Shown: positions 23,696-35,479, counted from the first letter of the stretch. The stretch: DNA of 64,000 nucleotides from Ricordea florida (GCA_949710005.1 OX453276.1:25625846-25689845); one strand, 5' to 3'. Numbers and translations are program-made. The notes: generated by a model from the letters alone, not told the origin.

Positions 23696-24884
23696 CATGT
23701 AAAAAATTTGAAGAAATGTATAAAGCTCTATTGGAATTCTAGAAGGGTGGGACGCCTTAGAAAAAATCCCTTCAATTAGCGAAGTACGGATACATTCACA
23801 TGTTATACACAGAGATCTACCGGTACTTTTCTTTCTATTACTACCGGTATATTCATTATCATTGTTATTATTATTTTATTGTGTTGTTGTATTCTTATTA
23901 TAATTGTAATTTCTATGCATCTTTGTTGGTGAAGATTGACTCTGTTGTTATGTTTTGGGACCTATTTATCTTGATAAAAGCAAACCAAGACCAGAGTAAC
24001 TGTTCTTTCAAGTAATATATTTTGTGACTGATTTTATGACAAACATCCCTGTCAGTATGTCCGGTCAGATTTGCGTTTGAAAGTTTACTAGACAGGTGTC
24101 CACGGACAAGCGCATACATGTATTCGCAGGCTTGTGCATAGATTGTGTTACATCCACATTTTTTTATTTATACCACAATTTCATAGTGTAATTTCTAACC
24201 AGTCAGAGTTCATAAGGATAGTTAAGTGAGAGAGGGGTGGATCCTATCCAGTCACTCATGTGCCATCACATGATTTTCATGTGCACAATAAAATTCTAGT
24301 CTTAAGCTTTAAGACCTCTAATTATAATAAATAACATAATTAGTTATCTTAGTATGTGCTTGTTCTCTTTGTTTCCAGACAATGGGCCTCAATATCATAA
24401 CGCCAGCTTGTTGTGCTATTTGGCAGGAGTGAACCAATGCTTTTGATGTCTCAATTGTTGAATATAATTAGGCAGGGGAAGTAAAAACGGTTTGGATACC
24501 CACTTCGCCCACATCAATCACAAAATTATGCGCTGGGTGCGAATTGGAAACAACGTGGAAAATGGTCCACAATTTGTAAGTCTTGTTTCGGTAAGTTAGC
24601 TGTATCTCTGGGTGGAAGTATTTCATACATGTAAAAATGCATTTCGTTTTATCTCCATCATCTACTTTACATGGAGCTGCTGGTATAAAGCAACTTACAA
24701 GACATACACACATCCATTTGACTATTATAACTAACAACTAATTACTGATTACATATTGGTAAATTCAGAGGGGTTCAGGGATTTGCTTTGAGGTCCAGTA
24801 ATCTCATTTTACGAAAGAAAAATTGCCTGGAACTACAAAATTTGTATCCTACAGAGCATTAAGAATACGTCATGCTTTGAGCTT
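23696..24884. other. no supported gene
   Basis: AT-rich intergenic sequence with short ATT-rich runs near 23850-23910. A minus-strand frame at 24468-24737 with a Cys-rich, signal-like start has no further support. Confidence 0.4.
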
Positions 24885-26290
24885 TTGATTGACAGAGGAA
24901 AGGCACCAAAGAAAATGGGTACACTCAAGGACATCACCTTGTATGGCAGTTACAAATTTCCTTTAGAAGGTGATCATGCTGGAGGGCTGGTGGCCAGATC
25001 TTTAGCAGGAGTTAGCAAAGAAGTAATGAAAACCAAGGGGCAGCTGCAGTCATTGGCAGGACGAACAGCCCCTATTGCTGGAGCCAAAGGAGCCATTCAA
25101 CAAGAAATAACACCAGCAGGAAGAGCAGCAACCCAGTCCAGAAATTCTTTTGCTGCTTACAGTATCAAATTTGTACAGCATGCACCTGAACCCCTCATCA
25201 CCCCAAACAAGACCAGAGAGGTAAATTATGTCCACCACAAGAAGCAGCCACAAAAAGGGTCTGCTATCAAGAAGGCAAGTGGAAAGCGGGTGACATTTAC
25301 CATGGAACAAAAGGAGGTAATGATCCAATTCTATGACCGGCAGGCCAATCAGGGAATTCGGGATAACCCCAAGGATGTCATAGAGGTGATGAAGCAGCAT
25401 GGCATTGAACCACTAAAAGAAGCCCAATTCCGTAGTGGGTGGAGTAGCTATCATCAAAAAACGAAGAATGCTGTCAATGCCCTGGCTGAAGAAGTGACAA
25501 CAAGTAGCAGATCTCCACATCAAGAAATGAACAGTCCAACATCAATGAACAGAACAGTCAACCAACAGAACCTAATGTAATAGAACAATTGGTTGAAAAC
25601 AACATCATCTTACCTCAGCGAGATCCTGTCCCGGAACATGAAACATCAAATATAGAACGGTGTGAAGAAGTATGCCACCAACAAGGACTGAACGACAGCC
25701 CCAAGATCTACAGGGAAGTAACAGCCACATACTCCTGTCATTTTGGAATGGAATTTTCCAGTGCAACTCAGCCAGTCTACCATTAATGGTTTAATGGTTA
25801 GCAATGCCTGTACATTTATTGCCTTGAAATTTGGCCATCTATATCTTAATGGTTTGCATCCACCTGTTAATTCCCTGCTCCAGACCAACTGGAACGTCTG
25901 ATATAGGCCATACTGAATGGTAATGAAATACCTGATGATATGTTAGAAGGGGATGCTGTTAATGTAGCTGTAGATGAGGCAAATGAAATTGCAGACGATG
26001 AGTTCTGTGTGAAGAAAATCGACTGTCAATATTGACACTATTGGTTCCAATCGTGTGGAGCAGCTTAAAGATGTGTTCAAAACCCTAGCTGTTGCCTAAG
26101 TGCACGTACAGAGTTGCTATGTTATAGTTAATTGTGGACGATCAATGCTGCTTATTATCAATGGAGATGGATCATCCATGATCATGGATTCTAACCAACA
26201 TAAAACCACTGGTGCAATCATTACATTTGCACCTGCTGGTCAAGCAGATTCTTTGGCTCTTTGGTTTGCATCGTGCATCCTGGGACACTG
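24885..26290 (+). CDS. repetitive-family protein with helix-turn-helix-like region, probably broken multi-exon gene
   Basis: A 231-codon open frame begins near 24885, with LEGDHAGGLVARSLAGVSKE and then GKRVTFTMEQKEVMIQFYDR leading into helices ending FRSGWSSYHQKTKNAVNALA. The last part has the spacing of a homeodomain/Myb-like helical DNA-binding unit. After a stop at 25580, coding character continues in other frames (VENNIILPQRDPVPEHET; EIPDDMLEGDAVNVAVDEA near 25920). A plausible terminal exon lies at 26100-26291 (MLLIINGDGSSMIMDSNQHK and FAPAGQADSLALWFASCIL). The 'DSHQH..GA' pattern recalls ubiquitous cnidarian multicopy proteins associated with transposons. Whether these parts form one transcript is inference. 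Confidence 0.4.
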
Positions 26291-26537
26291 ACATTGGATC
26301 AATTTCCGTAGTGTCTGTTTGTTATTGTTAAAGGAAGTTTCTTTTTAATTGCATGTACACATAATTTTCTTTACAAGACACTAACGTATCTTCAGTGTCA
26401 GGGTTTTGGGGGAAGGGTAGAGCACTGAAAATGTAAGGATTGGTTTACAACCCAATCTATTCTCACATTTAAACATTCTACATAGTGGAACAAACCTTTG
26501 CCACCTTGTACTTTGTGTTTGCATGTGGGTTGTTCAG

Positions 26538-27837
26538 TAGCCTACGTGTAGCCGCACCCTCCCCCCGAAGGAAAAAACGGGAGGAGGGAACGTCTACGAA
26601 AACCTGACACAAATCGTGTTATGTGACGTCACTCTAATTTATGCAAACTTATGTCTCAGTACTTTCCCCGATTGTGTAAACAAAGGTATCACGTTCCTAT
26701 TCTTTCGAGCACATTTGCAATTTAAAGGCCGTTTACAATTGTGCTCTTTGTTTTAAAGAGATCGACAAGGATTATGAGAGATATTTGGTTAAGAGCAGAA
26801 GGAAAACTATGTTTGATGTAAGTCTAGCGCTTGAGAATTTAGCAAGTTAATTCTAAAGCTATAGAAAAGCCCTCGTCGACAAAGAAACCATTTTCTTGGA
26901 TACTTGCGTTTACAAAGGCGATAGATTTAGACAAAGATCTATCCTGCACTTGCGAACTCATTACAAGCCGACACAAACATTTCAGTACACACATTTTGCT
27001 TCCTGCCACCTACCAGGGTCTACCAGGGGTCAGTAAAGGCTTCATCAAAGGCGAAGCACTTAGGCTGCTTCGAACTAACTCTTCAAAAAACATTTTTGAA
27101 GAGAATATTGTAGCATTCAGATCACGCCTTTACACGAGAGGTTATCCAGATATTCTGGTAAATAAAGTCCTCTCAGAAGTGAAATTCGAAGAGAGAAAGT
27201 CCGCTCTTCAACAAAATAAACGAACCCACAGAATTCTTCCTTTTGTCACACAATACCACCCAGCGGTGCCTATTTAAAAAAATCTTATTGAAAAAATGGC
27301 ATTTTTAAAATAAAGGATCAACCTTTACTAAGTGAGATATACAAAGAGCCTCCCATCATCTCGTACAAAAGAGGAAAATCGCTCAAGGACATACTCGTGA
27401 GACCCAAACTCTAAAGGCAAAGAAACTACACTTGCGAACAGCGGGAGTCGCTCGAAATATTATCGACTTCCCGGAACCGTTTGGTAGAGAAACGAAGATA
27501 TCCTTCCCTTCAAAAAACAAATCGATGGCTTTCTGCTGTTCTCCATGAAATTTCTCTATTTCGAGAGCCGATCAAGAAAAATTCAAAGCCGCGATATAGC
27601 TCGTTGTTGTGCGAGAACACGGTTAGCCCGGCATTTTCTTTTATGGTTCCCACGAGACTATAACAGACTTAAGCCAATCAGAGTTCATGTAAGTATTGAG
27701 AAAATGGCAATGAGAAAGCACTACACATCTTCTTGCTAAAGGGTGACGTCACATAACACGATTTGTGTCAGGTTTTCGTAGACGTTCCCTCCTCCCGTTT
27801 TTTCCTTCGGGGTGAGGGTGTGGCTACACGTAGGCTA
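26538..27837. mobile_element. complete 1,300-bp TIR DNA element with 9-bp target duplication
   Basis: The ends are inverted copies of about 95 bp that begin TAGCCTACGTGTAGCC and share GAAGGAAAAAACGGGAGGAG and ACACAAATCGTGTTATGTGA. The element is flanked on both sides by GTTGTTCAG (26529-26537 and 27838-27846). A 9-bp duplication with long TIRs fits a MULE-type or Merlin-type nonautonomous element. The two arms differ at only a few positions, so the insertion is fairly young. It encodes no transposase and instead carries a fragment of reverse transcriptase. Confidence 0.85.
26980..27480 (+). pseudogene. reverse-transcriptase C-terminal fragment (Penelope-like?) inside the TIR element
   Basis: Plus-strand frames read GFIKGEALRLLRTNSSKN, YTRGYPDILVNKVLSEVKFE, RILPFVTQYHPAVP and, after a stop and shift, IYKEPPIISYKRGKSLKDIL. 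The order 'KGEALRLLRTNS..F..RL..RGYP' then 'FVTQYHP' then 'PPII-YR-GKSLKDILV' is what I remember from the region just after the RT palm in GIY-YIG-type (Penelope-like) elements of cnidarians. No palm motifs or endonuclease remain. Breaks near 27275 and 27413 show it is not functional. Confidence 0.55.
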
Positions 27838-28048
27838 GTTGTTCAGGTTCACTTCTGTCAGATGCAATTGAAAACACCAAATATACTGTAGGTGAAGGAT
27901 AAGCATTTTGACAATTCAAGTAGCAGTATTTACTAAGTTTCTCTGTGCTTCAGAGATCAACCATTTTTTTCCATTGGTACATGACTGTATAATTTAATTT
28001 CAGCATAACATATGTAAGCACCGAGTTTGTACAATTCTCTAAGGCTAA

Positions 28049-28096
<48 letters not shown>
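28049..28096. repeat. (ATT)n microsatellite
   Basis: Sixteen or so ATT units ending in ACTAG. Confidence 0.95.
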
Positions 28097-29220
28097 TAGT
28101 AAATGGCACTATCTACGTTTACACAGTAACCCTTTTGCAATACTGAGGGAACCACATCTCACTGTTCAACATATGTACTCTGTAAGGTTTTCAAGAGTTG
28201 TGTTTGATTCTGTTGTTGATTCAATAACATTGAAATCTTTGCATTCATGAGTTTGTTGATTGTTTCTTTGCAGTTTGACAGAAGTATAAAATGCAGTTTT
28301 CACATATCTCATGGATCCTTTCTAGCTTGTGATTTTAAATTTTCTATAGCCTTAAAGTGCATGTGTACTGGCAGTGTACTATTGCATGTATTTATGAATG
28401 TAGTATGTATAACAAGTAGGAAGAACCTTGATAGGGAAATCTTTCAATGGTATGTTCACTGTCCTCACTGAGCTAAAATTGAGTAGAGACTTGTTGTCTT
28501 TGAGAAGGCTCTGATAGAACTGGTTTGAGGAAAAAAGGTTCCGATTTTCTATTAATGTCATGTCAAATTCATTTTAGGTTTTACAAGCAAGCACAATACA
28601 ATTTGATAGGAGAAAGTACATGTAGCCATTGATCCTAAGTCATTATCAATAGTGTTTTTTTGGAACATTCATGCCTCAATTATTGGCTGCTTCAAAATTG
28701 GTATCTTGGAGTTGCATGGGAATACCAGCTATAAATGTGCATACATCATGCCTCTCGGCAGTATGAGATTCAAAAGCCTGTTTCAAGGATGTGGTGAATC
28801 TAGTGAAGCTGGTGGTCAAACAACATAGCATTCAATAAAAACATGTTTGCCTTGCAATAGAGTATCCGTCTCTTAGGAATTACTATTATCAAAGTAGATG
28901 TTATCCTCCTAGTTAACCAAATGTAGGCCATTTGATAACTAGTAAAACCCCATTTACGTGAAGCAGGAATGCAGGCACACGCATACGTAAAAATCTAAAA
29001 ACAAATCTAAGTACAAATTTTGTATTCAAACACAAGTAGTCATTAGTTTGTTTACTCGTTGCTTTATAGTAAACAAATGTGAAAATTTGTCATCAATTCT
29101 TATAGGAATGTAAGATTATCATAGAAAAAGTTTGTTGTGTGATGTCCATATAGTCACACAATTTCACAATGACTCACTTTAGTACTGACAAAATCTGTGC
29201 ACAAACTGACTGAAAAATCT
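28097..29220. other. no supported gene
   Basis: AT-rich sequence without long frames or recognisable motifs. It may be 3' UTR or intron of the upstream family, but nothing shows it. Confidence 0.4.
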
Positions 29221-29224
29221 TTAC

Positions 29225-29745
29225 AGGCGGTTTTTGATGGCGATGGAAAGGGTAGTTGGGCAATGCACATTAGATAAGATCTCGACCTGTCCTAATGGAA
29301 CGAGTTTAGAGATACTTCTTTGTCTTATATCTCGATGTCTCGAAATAAGCAAGCAATTACGAATGTTATCTGGTTGTAAGTAAACAGATCCTTGAGTTCG
29401 TCTTTTACAGTTCGAAGTTTCCCATCCGTGTTCTTCTCAGTGGCAGCTCTTATAGCTTGAAATTTGTCGCTATCAACCTCAAGGTGACGCGCAAATATGG
29501 TTTTCAGCGAGGGGCGCATTCGCGGCGAAGGAGTCGATGCCATAGACCTCCGCGATTTTACGGGCGATGGACTGGAAATCTTTACCTTCAATCTTTCTAG
29601 GTGTGGGAGGGTTGTGTCCGTATATCCTATAAAGGTTACTTTTCTGCATAACAAAGGCGTCAAAAGGAGCGAATTGGATAATCCTTATATTCAGACGCTG
29701 TAAGTCATGCAGTGCTCATGCATGATCATATCTCGGTCGCTTTCC
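29225..29745 (-). pseudogene. unrecognised protein-coding remnant, at least two frameshifts
   Basis: Minus-strand coding switches frame three times. The first stretch reads APFDAFVMQKSNLYRIYGHN and EGKDFQSIARKIAEVYGIDS. The second reads EVDSDKFQAIRAATEKNTDG and VKDELKDLFTYN. The third reads DNIRNCLLISRHRDIRQ and runs to about 29230. Each stretch is open and of normal composition, and the shifts fall at their junctions, which suggests an old single gene. I do not recognise the family. Confidence 0.35.
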
Positions 29746-29799
29746 ACCTCGCTTTCTGATGAAGTGGCAAATCAAGCTATGAGTATCCAAAAATCATAA

Positions 29800-30119
29800 A
29801 AGAAATAGACTTCAACGAAGAAAACATACCTATCGGCCATATGATCGTTTATAGTATCGAAATAGAAGCACTGTATTAGCCGGTTAAACGTGGTCGTGTA
29901 TGGCTTGCGCACGTGTGGGAAGTCTCGCGGGAATGTAGCATAACCCGATACCAGGAAACTCTGGTGTGATAATCTTTCCATGCCGCTCCAATGGCCTTTG
30001 ATCATCAGTAATTTGCTTTCATGGAAAAAGAAGCCAGTCCTATCATGACAGATTATGTTTTGCTCAATGAAGAAATCTTTCGCAAAACTTGTTTTTCCCC
30101 ACATACAAATTCCAGACAT
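29800..30119 (-). CDS. small ORF or exon with a Walker-A-like N-terminus
   Basis: It starts at an ATG at 30119, right after a TAA, with MSGICMWGKTSFAKDFFIEQ. The Gly-x4-Gly-Lys-Thr spacing matches a P-loop, followed by an amphipathic helix as expected. The body is open to about 29800, where a GTATGT donor-like sequence follows HMADRY. The remnant at 29225-29745 could be a downstream exon. Resemblance to viral packaging or Rep ATPases is possible but unproven, because no Walker B is visible. Confidence 0.3.
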
Positions 30120-30685
30120 TTAACCGCATCTAATAACTATCTTTTTAGGGAAATGTTGGTTCTTATATCATCAGTTTCAACTGACTAATATCATAACCAT
30201 TTTAATCTAAAAATTTGAATTTGGTGCTTTTTTGTGCTAATTCAATGACAAGCGTTGTTTTGTAATTAACTCTGGATCGTGCCGGAATCCCTCTGATTTT
30301 ACTTTCGTTCTTACGGGGACCATTACTTAAACTGTGTTATTTTAATCCTTCAGGATCCGCTTTAGGTTCTGTGATTATTTCAAAACTTAAGGAACGATAG
30401 AATCAGCTTTGTTATTCAGCTTACTCATCTGAGTAGATGTATGGAAGTAAAATTGAGCGCAAGTTGCTCAAAAGAAGTACCACTGCTTTTCAGGATAACA
30501 GCACAAGCTGCTCAAGGCTATCAAGACAAAACGAAGACTAGTTGAGCACGAGGTTCGTAAACGGAATGTGAAGACAACGTCATCTGAGATAAAAATTGAA
30601 TTTGGAATTTTCTGAAAAGTGCATTTTCATAGGATGCAATTCTCACGCATTTTTAAAGAAATTCTGGCGAGCCGTATTTAATAAA
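30120..30685. other. no supported gene
   Basis: AT-rich intergenic sequence with no recognised feature. Confidence 0.4.
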
Positions 30686-30689
30686 CAGA

Positions 30690-31802
30690 CACACAAAAAA
30701 AACATGCAACGTTTTGTGGCAATTCGCACATTCATAATTCATACAAAATAGCTCAATATCTTTAATGAAAAATCAATGTTTATTATAAAGTCCAATATGT
30801 ATGGTTATGTTAGCGTTTTTGTTTTGTTTCATCGGTATCAATTCCCAGCTGCAGCATTCCGAATCTTTGCTTGGTTGAAAACCAAGGATATTGATATCTA
30901 GAAGTTCACCAATTCTTTCAAATTCATTTAATGGTGTAGGAGGTACCTCAGGTATTGTTAGATTTGGATCGTTATAATATTTTCTCGCCAATGCCAAAGC
31001 TTTGTGAGTATTTCTCTTTTCTGGCTGTTCAATTCCTCTATGAATCTTTTGACCTATTGCAATACATCTCCAAAAACAAAGATTATCTTCAAGTTTAGTT
31101 AAAGCATAAATACACTTACGTTTCAATAATTCTTCTGGTAAAGAGCCACAACCAAGCCTTGTTTCATTTGAAAAGATTAATTTGGTAGTAACTTCAATAA
31201 ATTCTACTCGACCTTCATAGCCTCCGCGTTTTTTCAAAATTATATTTGGTGGCATATAGGCTTTATCCCATGTGCTACTATCTTGTAGATCTATAATCTT
31301 CTTGCTTCACATTGTTCTATATAATCACGAATTTCAGACAACTGAGCAAAAAATCTAGAGTTTTGTTCAAATGTTTTGGCATAATTTGTAATCTCCCCAT
31401 CACCACGATAAATACGACAAGAAAAAGATTGTGTTACTTTAACCCGTTTATTGATATAAGGAGTTATTTTATAATAATTTTTGTCAAGTTAAAATTCAAG
31501 TTACCTCTTGTTTTGAAAATTTTTATAATTTGAGAGTTTTTCAAAAGTGTAATTTGTGTTTCTTCATCTTCACCTTCTTCAGCTGTAAAATACTCTTCTT
31601 CACCTTCTTCAGCTGTAAAATATTCTACTTCACCTTCTTCTTCCTCCTCATTTTGATTTCTAAATCTGTTGTAAACTCGACTTACTCCATTAAGAAATTG
31701 ATTTACAACATTACTCATTGCATTTCGCATAGGAGGAGTGATTATTTCAAGTAAACGATTTCTGAAATTAGTAATCAATCGGAAAACTATTCCTTCAGAC
31801 AT
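30690..31802 (-). pseudogene. N-terminal region of a Polinton-type protein-primed family B DNA polymerase, decayed
   Basis: Minus strand. An N-terminal frame from 31802 (MSEGIVFRLITNFRNRLLEI) carries a duplicated acidic repeat (EEGEEEYFTAEEGEDEE). After shifts come a middle part (NKRVKVTQSFSCRIYRGDGE) and then 30773-31255 with KCIYALTKLEDNLCFWRCIA, the EQPEKRNTHKALALARKYYN helix and NITIHIGLYNKH. A TGA interrupts here, and the same frame continues with FFIKDIELFCMNYECANCHK, a CxxC finger. 'LEDNLCFWRC' then 'IGLY..H..IKD..L...ECxxC' is the remembered N-terminal layout of Polinton/adintovirus PolB. The exonuclease and palm motifs are missing. Confidence 0.55.
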
Positions 31803-32025
31803 TTTATATTATCTTGACTTCTTTAATTTCTTTTAAATTATTCAATTTTTCATTTAGTAAAGTGCTTTTTGTGATCTTGCTTAAAAATTAATAGAGAATA
31901 CTATATAATTCAACGAGGGGGTTAACGAGAAAAAATTATAGGGGAATATGTGATAATTTTAATGAGGGGTGAGACTTTTCAGTAGAAAGGTACTAAATTA
32001 TAGAGAATATTCGTTAATTTGACGA
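31803..32025. other. AT-rich spacer with AGAGAATAC..TATAATT words
   Basis: The words AATAGAGAATACTATATAAT and ATTATAGAGAATATTCG recur about 130 bp apart. They could be remains of a terminal repeat flanking the polymerase fragment, but no inverted partner is in view. Confidence 0.25.
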
Positions 32026-32029
32026 AAGT

Positions 32030-32990
32030 GTACCTATAAGTACTCCCAACATACTACTATGAATTCGGTTATTACAGGGAACCTCTGGGTCACCTTCTTT
32101 AGGATGTGAGACGACTTCCGCTTTTTTCCAGGCTTGCGAAAAGACAGATGTGGTAAATGAGGTGCTAATAAGGCTCGTTAAGGTTGGTAAGATAGAAGGA
32201 CGACAGTCCTTGATCACCCGCAGGGGAACCCTATCGTAACCAGGCGCCTTGTTAGGGGTCCTTCTCCAGGTACCTGCACAGATGACGTAGCGCACTGTTT
32301 CACCACTGTGTGTAAATTATTCGGTAACATATTTCTTATTGTATGGCCCTGTTTTACGTCATCTGTGCCGGTACCTAGAGAAGCACCCCTTGTTAGGAGC
32401 CATAGACATGATGATATCGTGCACATCCGAGTTGGACACTCGTTGGAATTCAAGTAAGTCTTCATCACTAGCAGAAGTACAGACATTTTGTTGTGAAAAG
32501 CTGTCAGACAGCCCGTGATATCTAGCTAAGTTCATTGCATCACTCGCTGCCTTCGCCCCAACGGAGATGAAATATTTGTTGAGCTGATTTGCGAGAATTT
32601 GTATATCTTTTGAGTAGGGCGTGCGCTGGTTCGACTTCTCTGGTAGTGCTCGACGGATGGTTTTCCAAATTGCGCCACTGTTTCCTTTGTTCTCAACAAT
32701 TTCTTGGTTAGAGAAGTCTTGTTCAGCCTTCCTTAAAACCTTTTTGACATCCTTGAGCAGCACTTAAAATGCTGCCCAATCTTGCTAATTTCCAGACCTC
32801 CGGGCCTGTCTGTGTAGGCGATCCCGTGATGCCATGCGTTCTCTGATGTCTTCAGTGATGAAGGGAGTGGGTCTGTGTTTCAACCTTACAGTTTTCACTG
32901 GAGCATGGCTGTCTAGACATGCAATAAACAGATCATTAAAAGCATCCACTTTTCATTGACGGAACTTGCCAGCTCAACACAGTCCCATGA
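32030..32990 (-). pseudogene. LINE fragment: endonuclease-RT linker and start of RT
   Basis: Minus strand. An open 134-codon frame has KTIRRALPEKSNQRTPYSKD and ANQLNKYFISVGAKAA, leading into MSMAPNK. After a MITE the coding resumes as NKAPGYDRVPLRVIKDCRPS and FTTSVFSQAWKKAEVVSHPK. 'NKAPGYDxVP' and 'FPxxWKxAxVxPxxKxGD' mark RT motifs 0-1 of CR1/Jockey-type LINEs. Upstream (32763-32990) another frame carries CLDSHAPVKTVRLKHRPTPF. The palm is missing downstream. Confidence 0.65.
32257..32388. mobile_element. 132-bp palindromic MITE with 9-bp target duplication
   Basis: Inserted in the LINE fragment. The ends are inverted: GGTACC plus a GCACAGATGACGTA core on the left and TACGTCATCTGTGC on the right. 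It is flanked by CTTGTTAGG at 32248-32256 and 32389-32397. Removing it rejoins the LINE reading of NKAPGYD, which confirms the boundaries. Confidence 0.8.
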
Positions 32991-32999
32991 GATGTGAGC

Positions 33000-33600
33000 G
33001 ATAACATCTGCAAACTGATCACATTTCTTGAAGCTAGGTTAGAAGGTAACTTTAAAGCCTTTAGGTACAAAGTTAAAAACGGTAAAAAACAATGGATCTT
33101 TGGATGTTGTTTTTTATGCCGCACAATAGGTTTAATCACCAACGAAGTAATAACAATAGAGTCACTAGAGTGTGGAATACGGTCAGCCGTATCTACATTG
33201 CAAATATATTTGCTTCAACCAAGATGAAAATTCTTGAACAGAAAGTGCTTCTCCAAAGCTTTTCGGTCATCTGAAATTCCAAAATAGCCTTCTCCATGGC
33301 ATCTCTGGACGATCCCATAACCAGAGAAACCTTCTGGTTTGTCATGCAGGCTTCCAAATAGGTTATATAGGTTAAGACAGAACTCCAAAAGTCGTGTCTG
33401 CATACCATGCCGCATACCATAGGAGTCCTTCATGTCTACCAGTAACGGCTAGATCAGTTATGAATTTGTTGGAGCGTTTCTTTAATTCTCGAGATACAGC
33501 ACAATCATCTAGGGTTATTAATGTATCGGTACTAGATAAGAAAATTGTCATTAATCTCATCACTGTTACTCGCATTCGCTGATAGTACAAACCCCCGGTA
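33000..33600. other. no recognised gene; open frames on both strands
   Basis: Sixty- to 80-codon frames occur on both strands (for example a plus frame with EARLEGNFKAFRYKVKNGKK). No family motif is visible. The sequence could be part of a nested element. Confidence 0.3.
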
Positions 33601-33619
33601 GGTTTTATTTTTACTGTTA

Positions 33620-33870
33620 TTTTATTTAAAATACAATGAAGAGTTAAGATAGCCGCACTTCAGTTTATAAAAGGTTGAGAGGTCCTTAACTGCTCGGCGT
33701 TTAAGGCGCTCATTATAGTTAAAATCGGGTAACATAACTCAAGTTGCACGTCGTTGCACCCCTTCTATTCTTTTTATCATGGTAACTGATTATGGGCTCC
33801 AGATTTCAGAGGCGTACTCAAGATGAGAACGTACGAGACACATAAAGGGATCTCAAATACACCACGGAAA
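33620..33870 (-). pseudogene. LINE RT C-terminal fragment
   Basis: The minus-strand reading includes SHLEYASEIWSP and VTMIKRIEGVQRRAT, followed by LPDFNYNERLKRRAVKDLS. The '(R/S)-H-L-E-Y-A-S-x-I-W-S-P' and 'IExVQRRAT' motifs are conserved after the RT domain of many LINEs. It is broken by a stop and is only about 80 codons long. Confidence 0.6.
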
Positions 33871-34149
33871 GGCCCACGAAGCTGGTCTACTAAGTACTTT
33901 GCCTTGCCGCAATTTGTTGGTCGAATTTTAATACAATAAAAAGGAACTCGGTTTTTTGACTCTTCCACTCTTCCAGTATTATATATTATAACTGTGTTGC
34001 ATATCTAATAAGTTGTTTACATATTTGTTAAACCGTATAATCAGTTCACAGAATCGCTGAAATATGGTTAGGCCGAACTGAAAGGCATATTCTAAGGTTA
34101 CACAGTAGATATATATGCTCTTACACCCTCTACTGACTGATGACTAGTA

Positions 34150-35175
34150 GTTTCTTAAATTACTTGTTCTGGTACCCCATTATCATAAAGTTCTGTGGCA
34201 CAATTTCGCCAGAATGAATGGTCAGTGAAATGACCATCAAACCCAGCGTTACCCACGACCTTTTTAACAACATTTCCCAACGTTTCACTTCCAGCAACCT
34301 TTTTGTAATACCAGATATTTCCCTTTGGTTTCGGCAAAGGTCGCAAATAAAATGAATTATCTGATGTGTCCAAACGTACATGACTAATGTATTTCTTGTA
34401 AAACTTCACAGGATAGCGCTCTGGTTTCTCAACATTTTCATATGTTCTAAGAACCTTATTCTTGATTCGTAAATGAGCCAGGCCTCTATTATTACTTTTA
34501 CTTACATCTTCCACATATTGCAAATACTCTGCACCAGACTCATCGGTATGGAATGATAACTGAGAATTCTTCATTTCTGGTTTCTGGTTTCTGGTTTCTG
34601 TGTTCTTGTCCTGCTCGCAACGCATTGCAGTTTCCCTAAACAAAAAGTACAGTATTTCTAAGTAATTCGGGCGAGTAATTTCCCAAAAACCCTTTTTGCC
34701 ACAAATATTCCATTTGATCTTGAGTTATGACTTCTGCTTGACTAGTAATACTACCATTTCCTTCCCCCGCCGTCTCTTTTAAGACACAATTTAAGGCCGT
34801 ATTCAAATTACGAAATTGAAAACTCTTCTTATCAATTAGAAATAGTGGTCCCTTACGTTGGAAAGGAAGATAACATTGTAAACTACATATCATTTCATAA
34901 ATGGTCTTACCAAGGTAGTCTCCATCTTCCTTCCTCACTTCACAAATCGAGCCAAGAAAAAATCCATATCCTCGTCAGACATCTCGTCGATGCGTTGCAT
35001 TAGCACAGGTTCGCCACTGTAATCAACCTTTAACACAGCTTCATTTCTCGTCTCTCGCCAATTCTTCAAAGATGTTAGGCGCCCAATTCCACTTCCTTCG
35101 ACTAGCATCGGAAAACCAGCTGTCTTCAAACCTCCGACATTCCTCAGATGAGATTGGCGCACGAAATCTTCCACT
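34150..35175 (-). pseudogene. Crypton-type tyrosine recombinase (DUF3504-like), disrupted
   Basis: Minus strand. From 35174 the N-terminal part runs KNWRETRNEAVLKVDYSGEP and MSDEDMDFFLARFVK. It continues in frame through EVRKEDGDYLGKTIYEMICS and QAEVITQDQMEYLWQKGFLG. The segment with the catalytic Arg (ALRAGQEHRN) is reached only after an in-frame TAG near 34643, and a CAGAAAC microsatellite at 34572-34600 shifts the frame. The C-terminal part has KKYISHVRLDTSDNSFYLRP and FTDHSFWRNCATELYDNG, where the usual His-x-x-Arg box is altered. The catalytic Tyr region is not seen. The family is shared by Cryptons and by host ZMYM/QRICH1/KCTD1-like proteins. Confidence 0.65.
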
Positions 35176-35479
35176 CCCTAGTAATAACCAATACTCCTGG
35201 TTACACAAGCAATTAGGACTGAAAATATTTAGACAAATACTTGACTGTCTATCTCACTAGAAAAAGAATTAACCAAAGTCAAGAACATCTACGTCCATAT
35301 CTGCTTCTAATACTTTAATGAATAAAGTTTAAATAATATATAGCTTCACTAATAACAACATTACCCTTGGAGTATTTTTCTGTCCCCTTCACTCGTCGAC
35401 ACACTCATTCTTCAACAGCAATTACAACATCAGGTTACACACGACTACGCAAAAGCAAAAGAACTGCAACGACTGAAAG

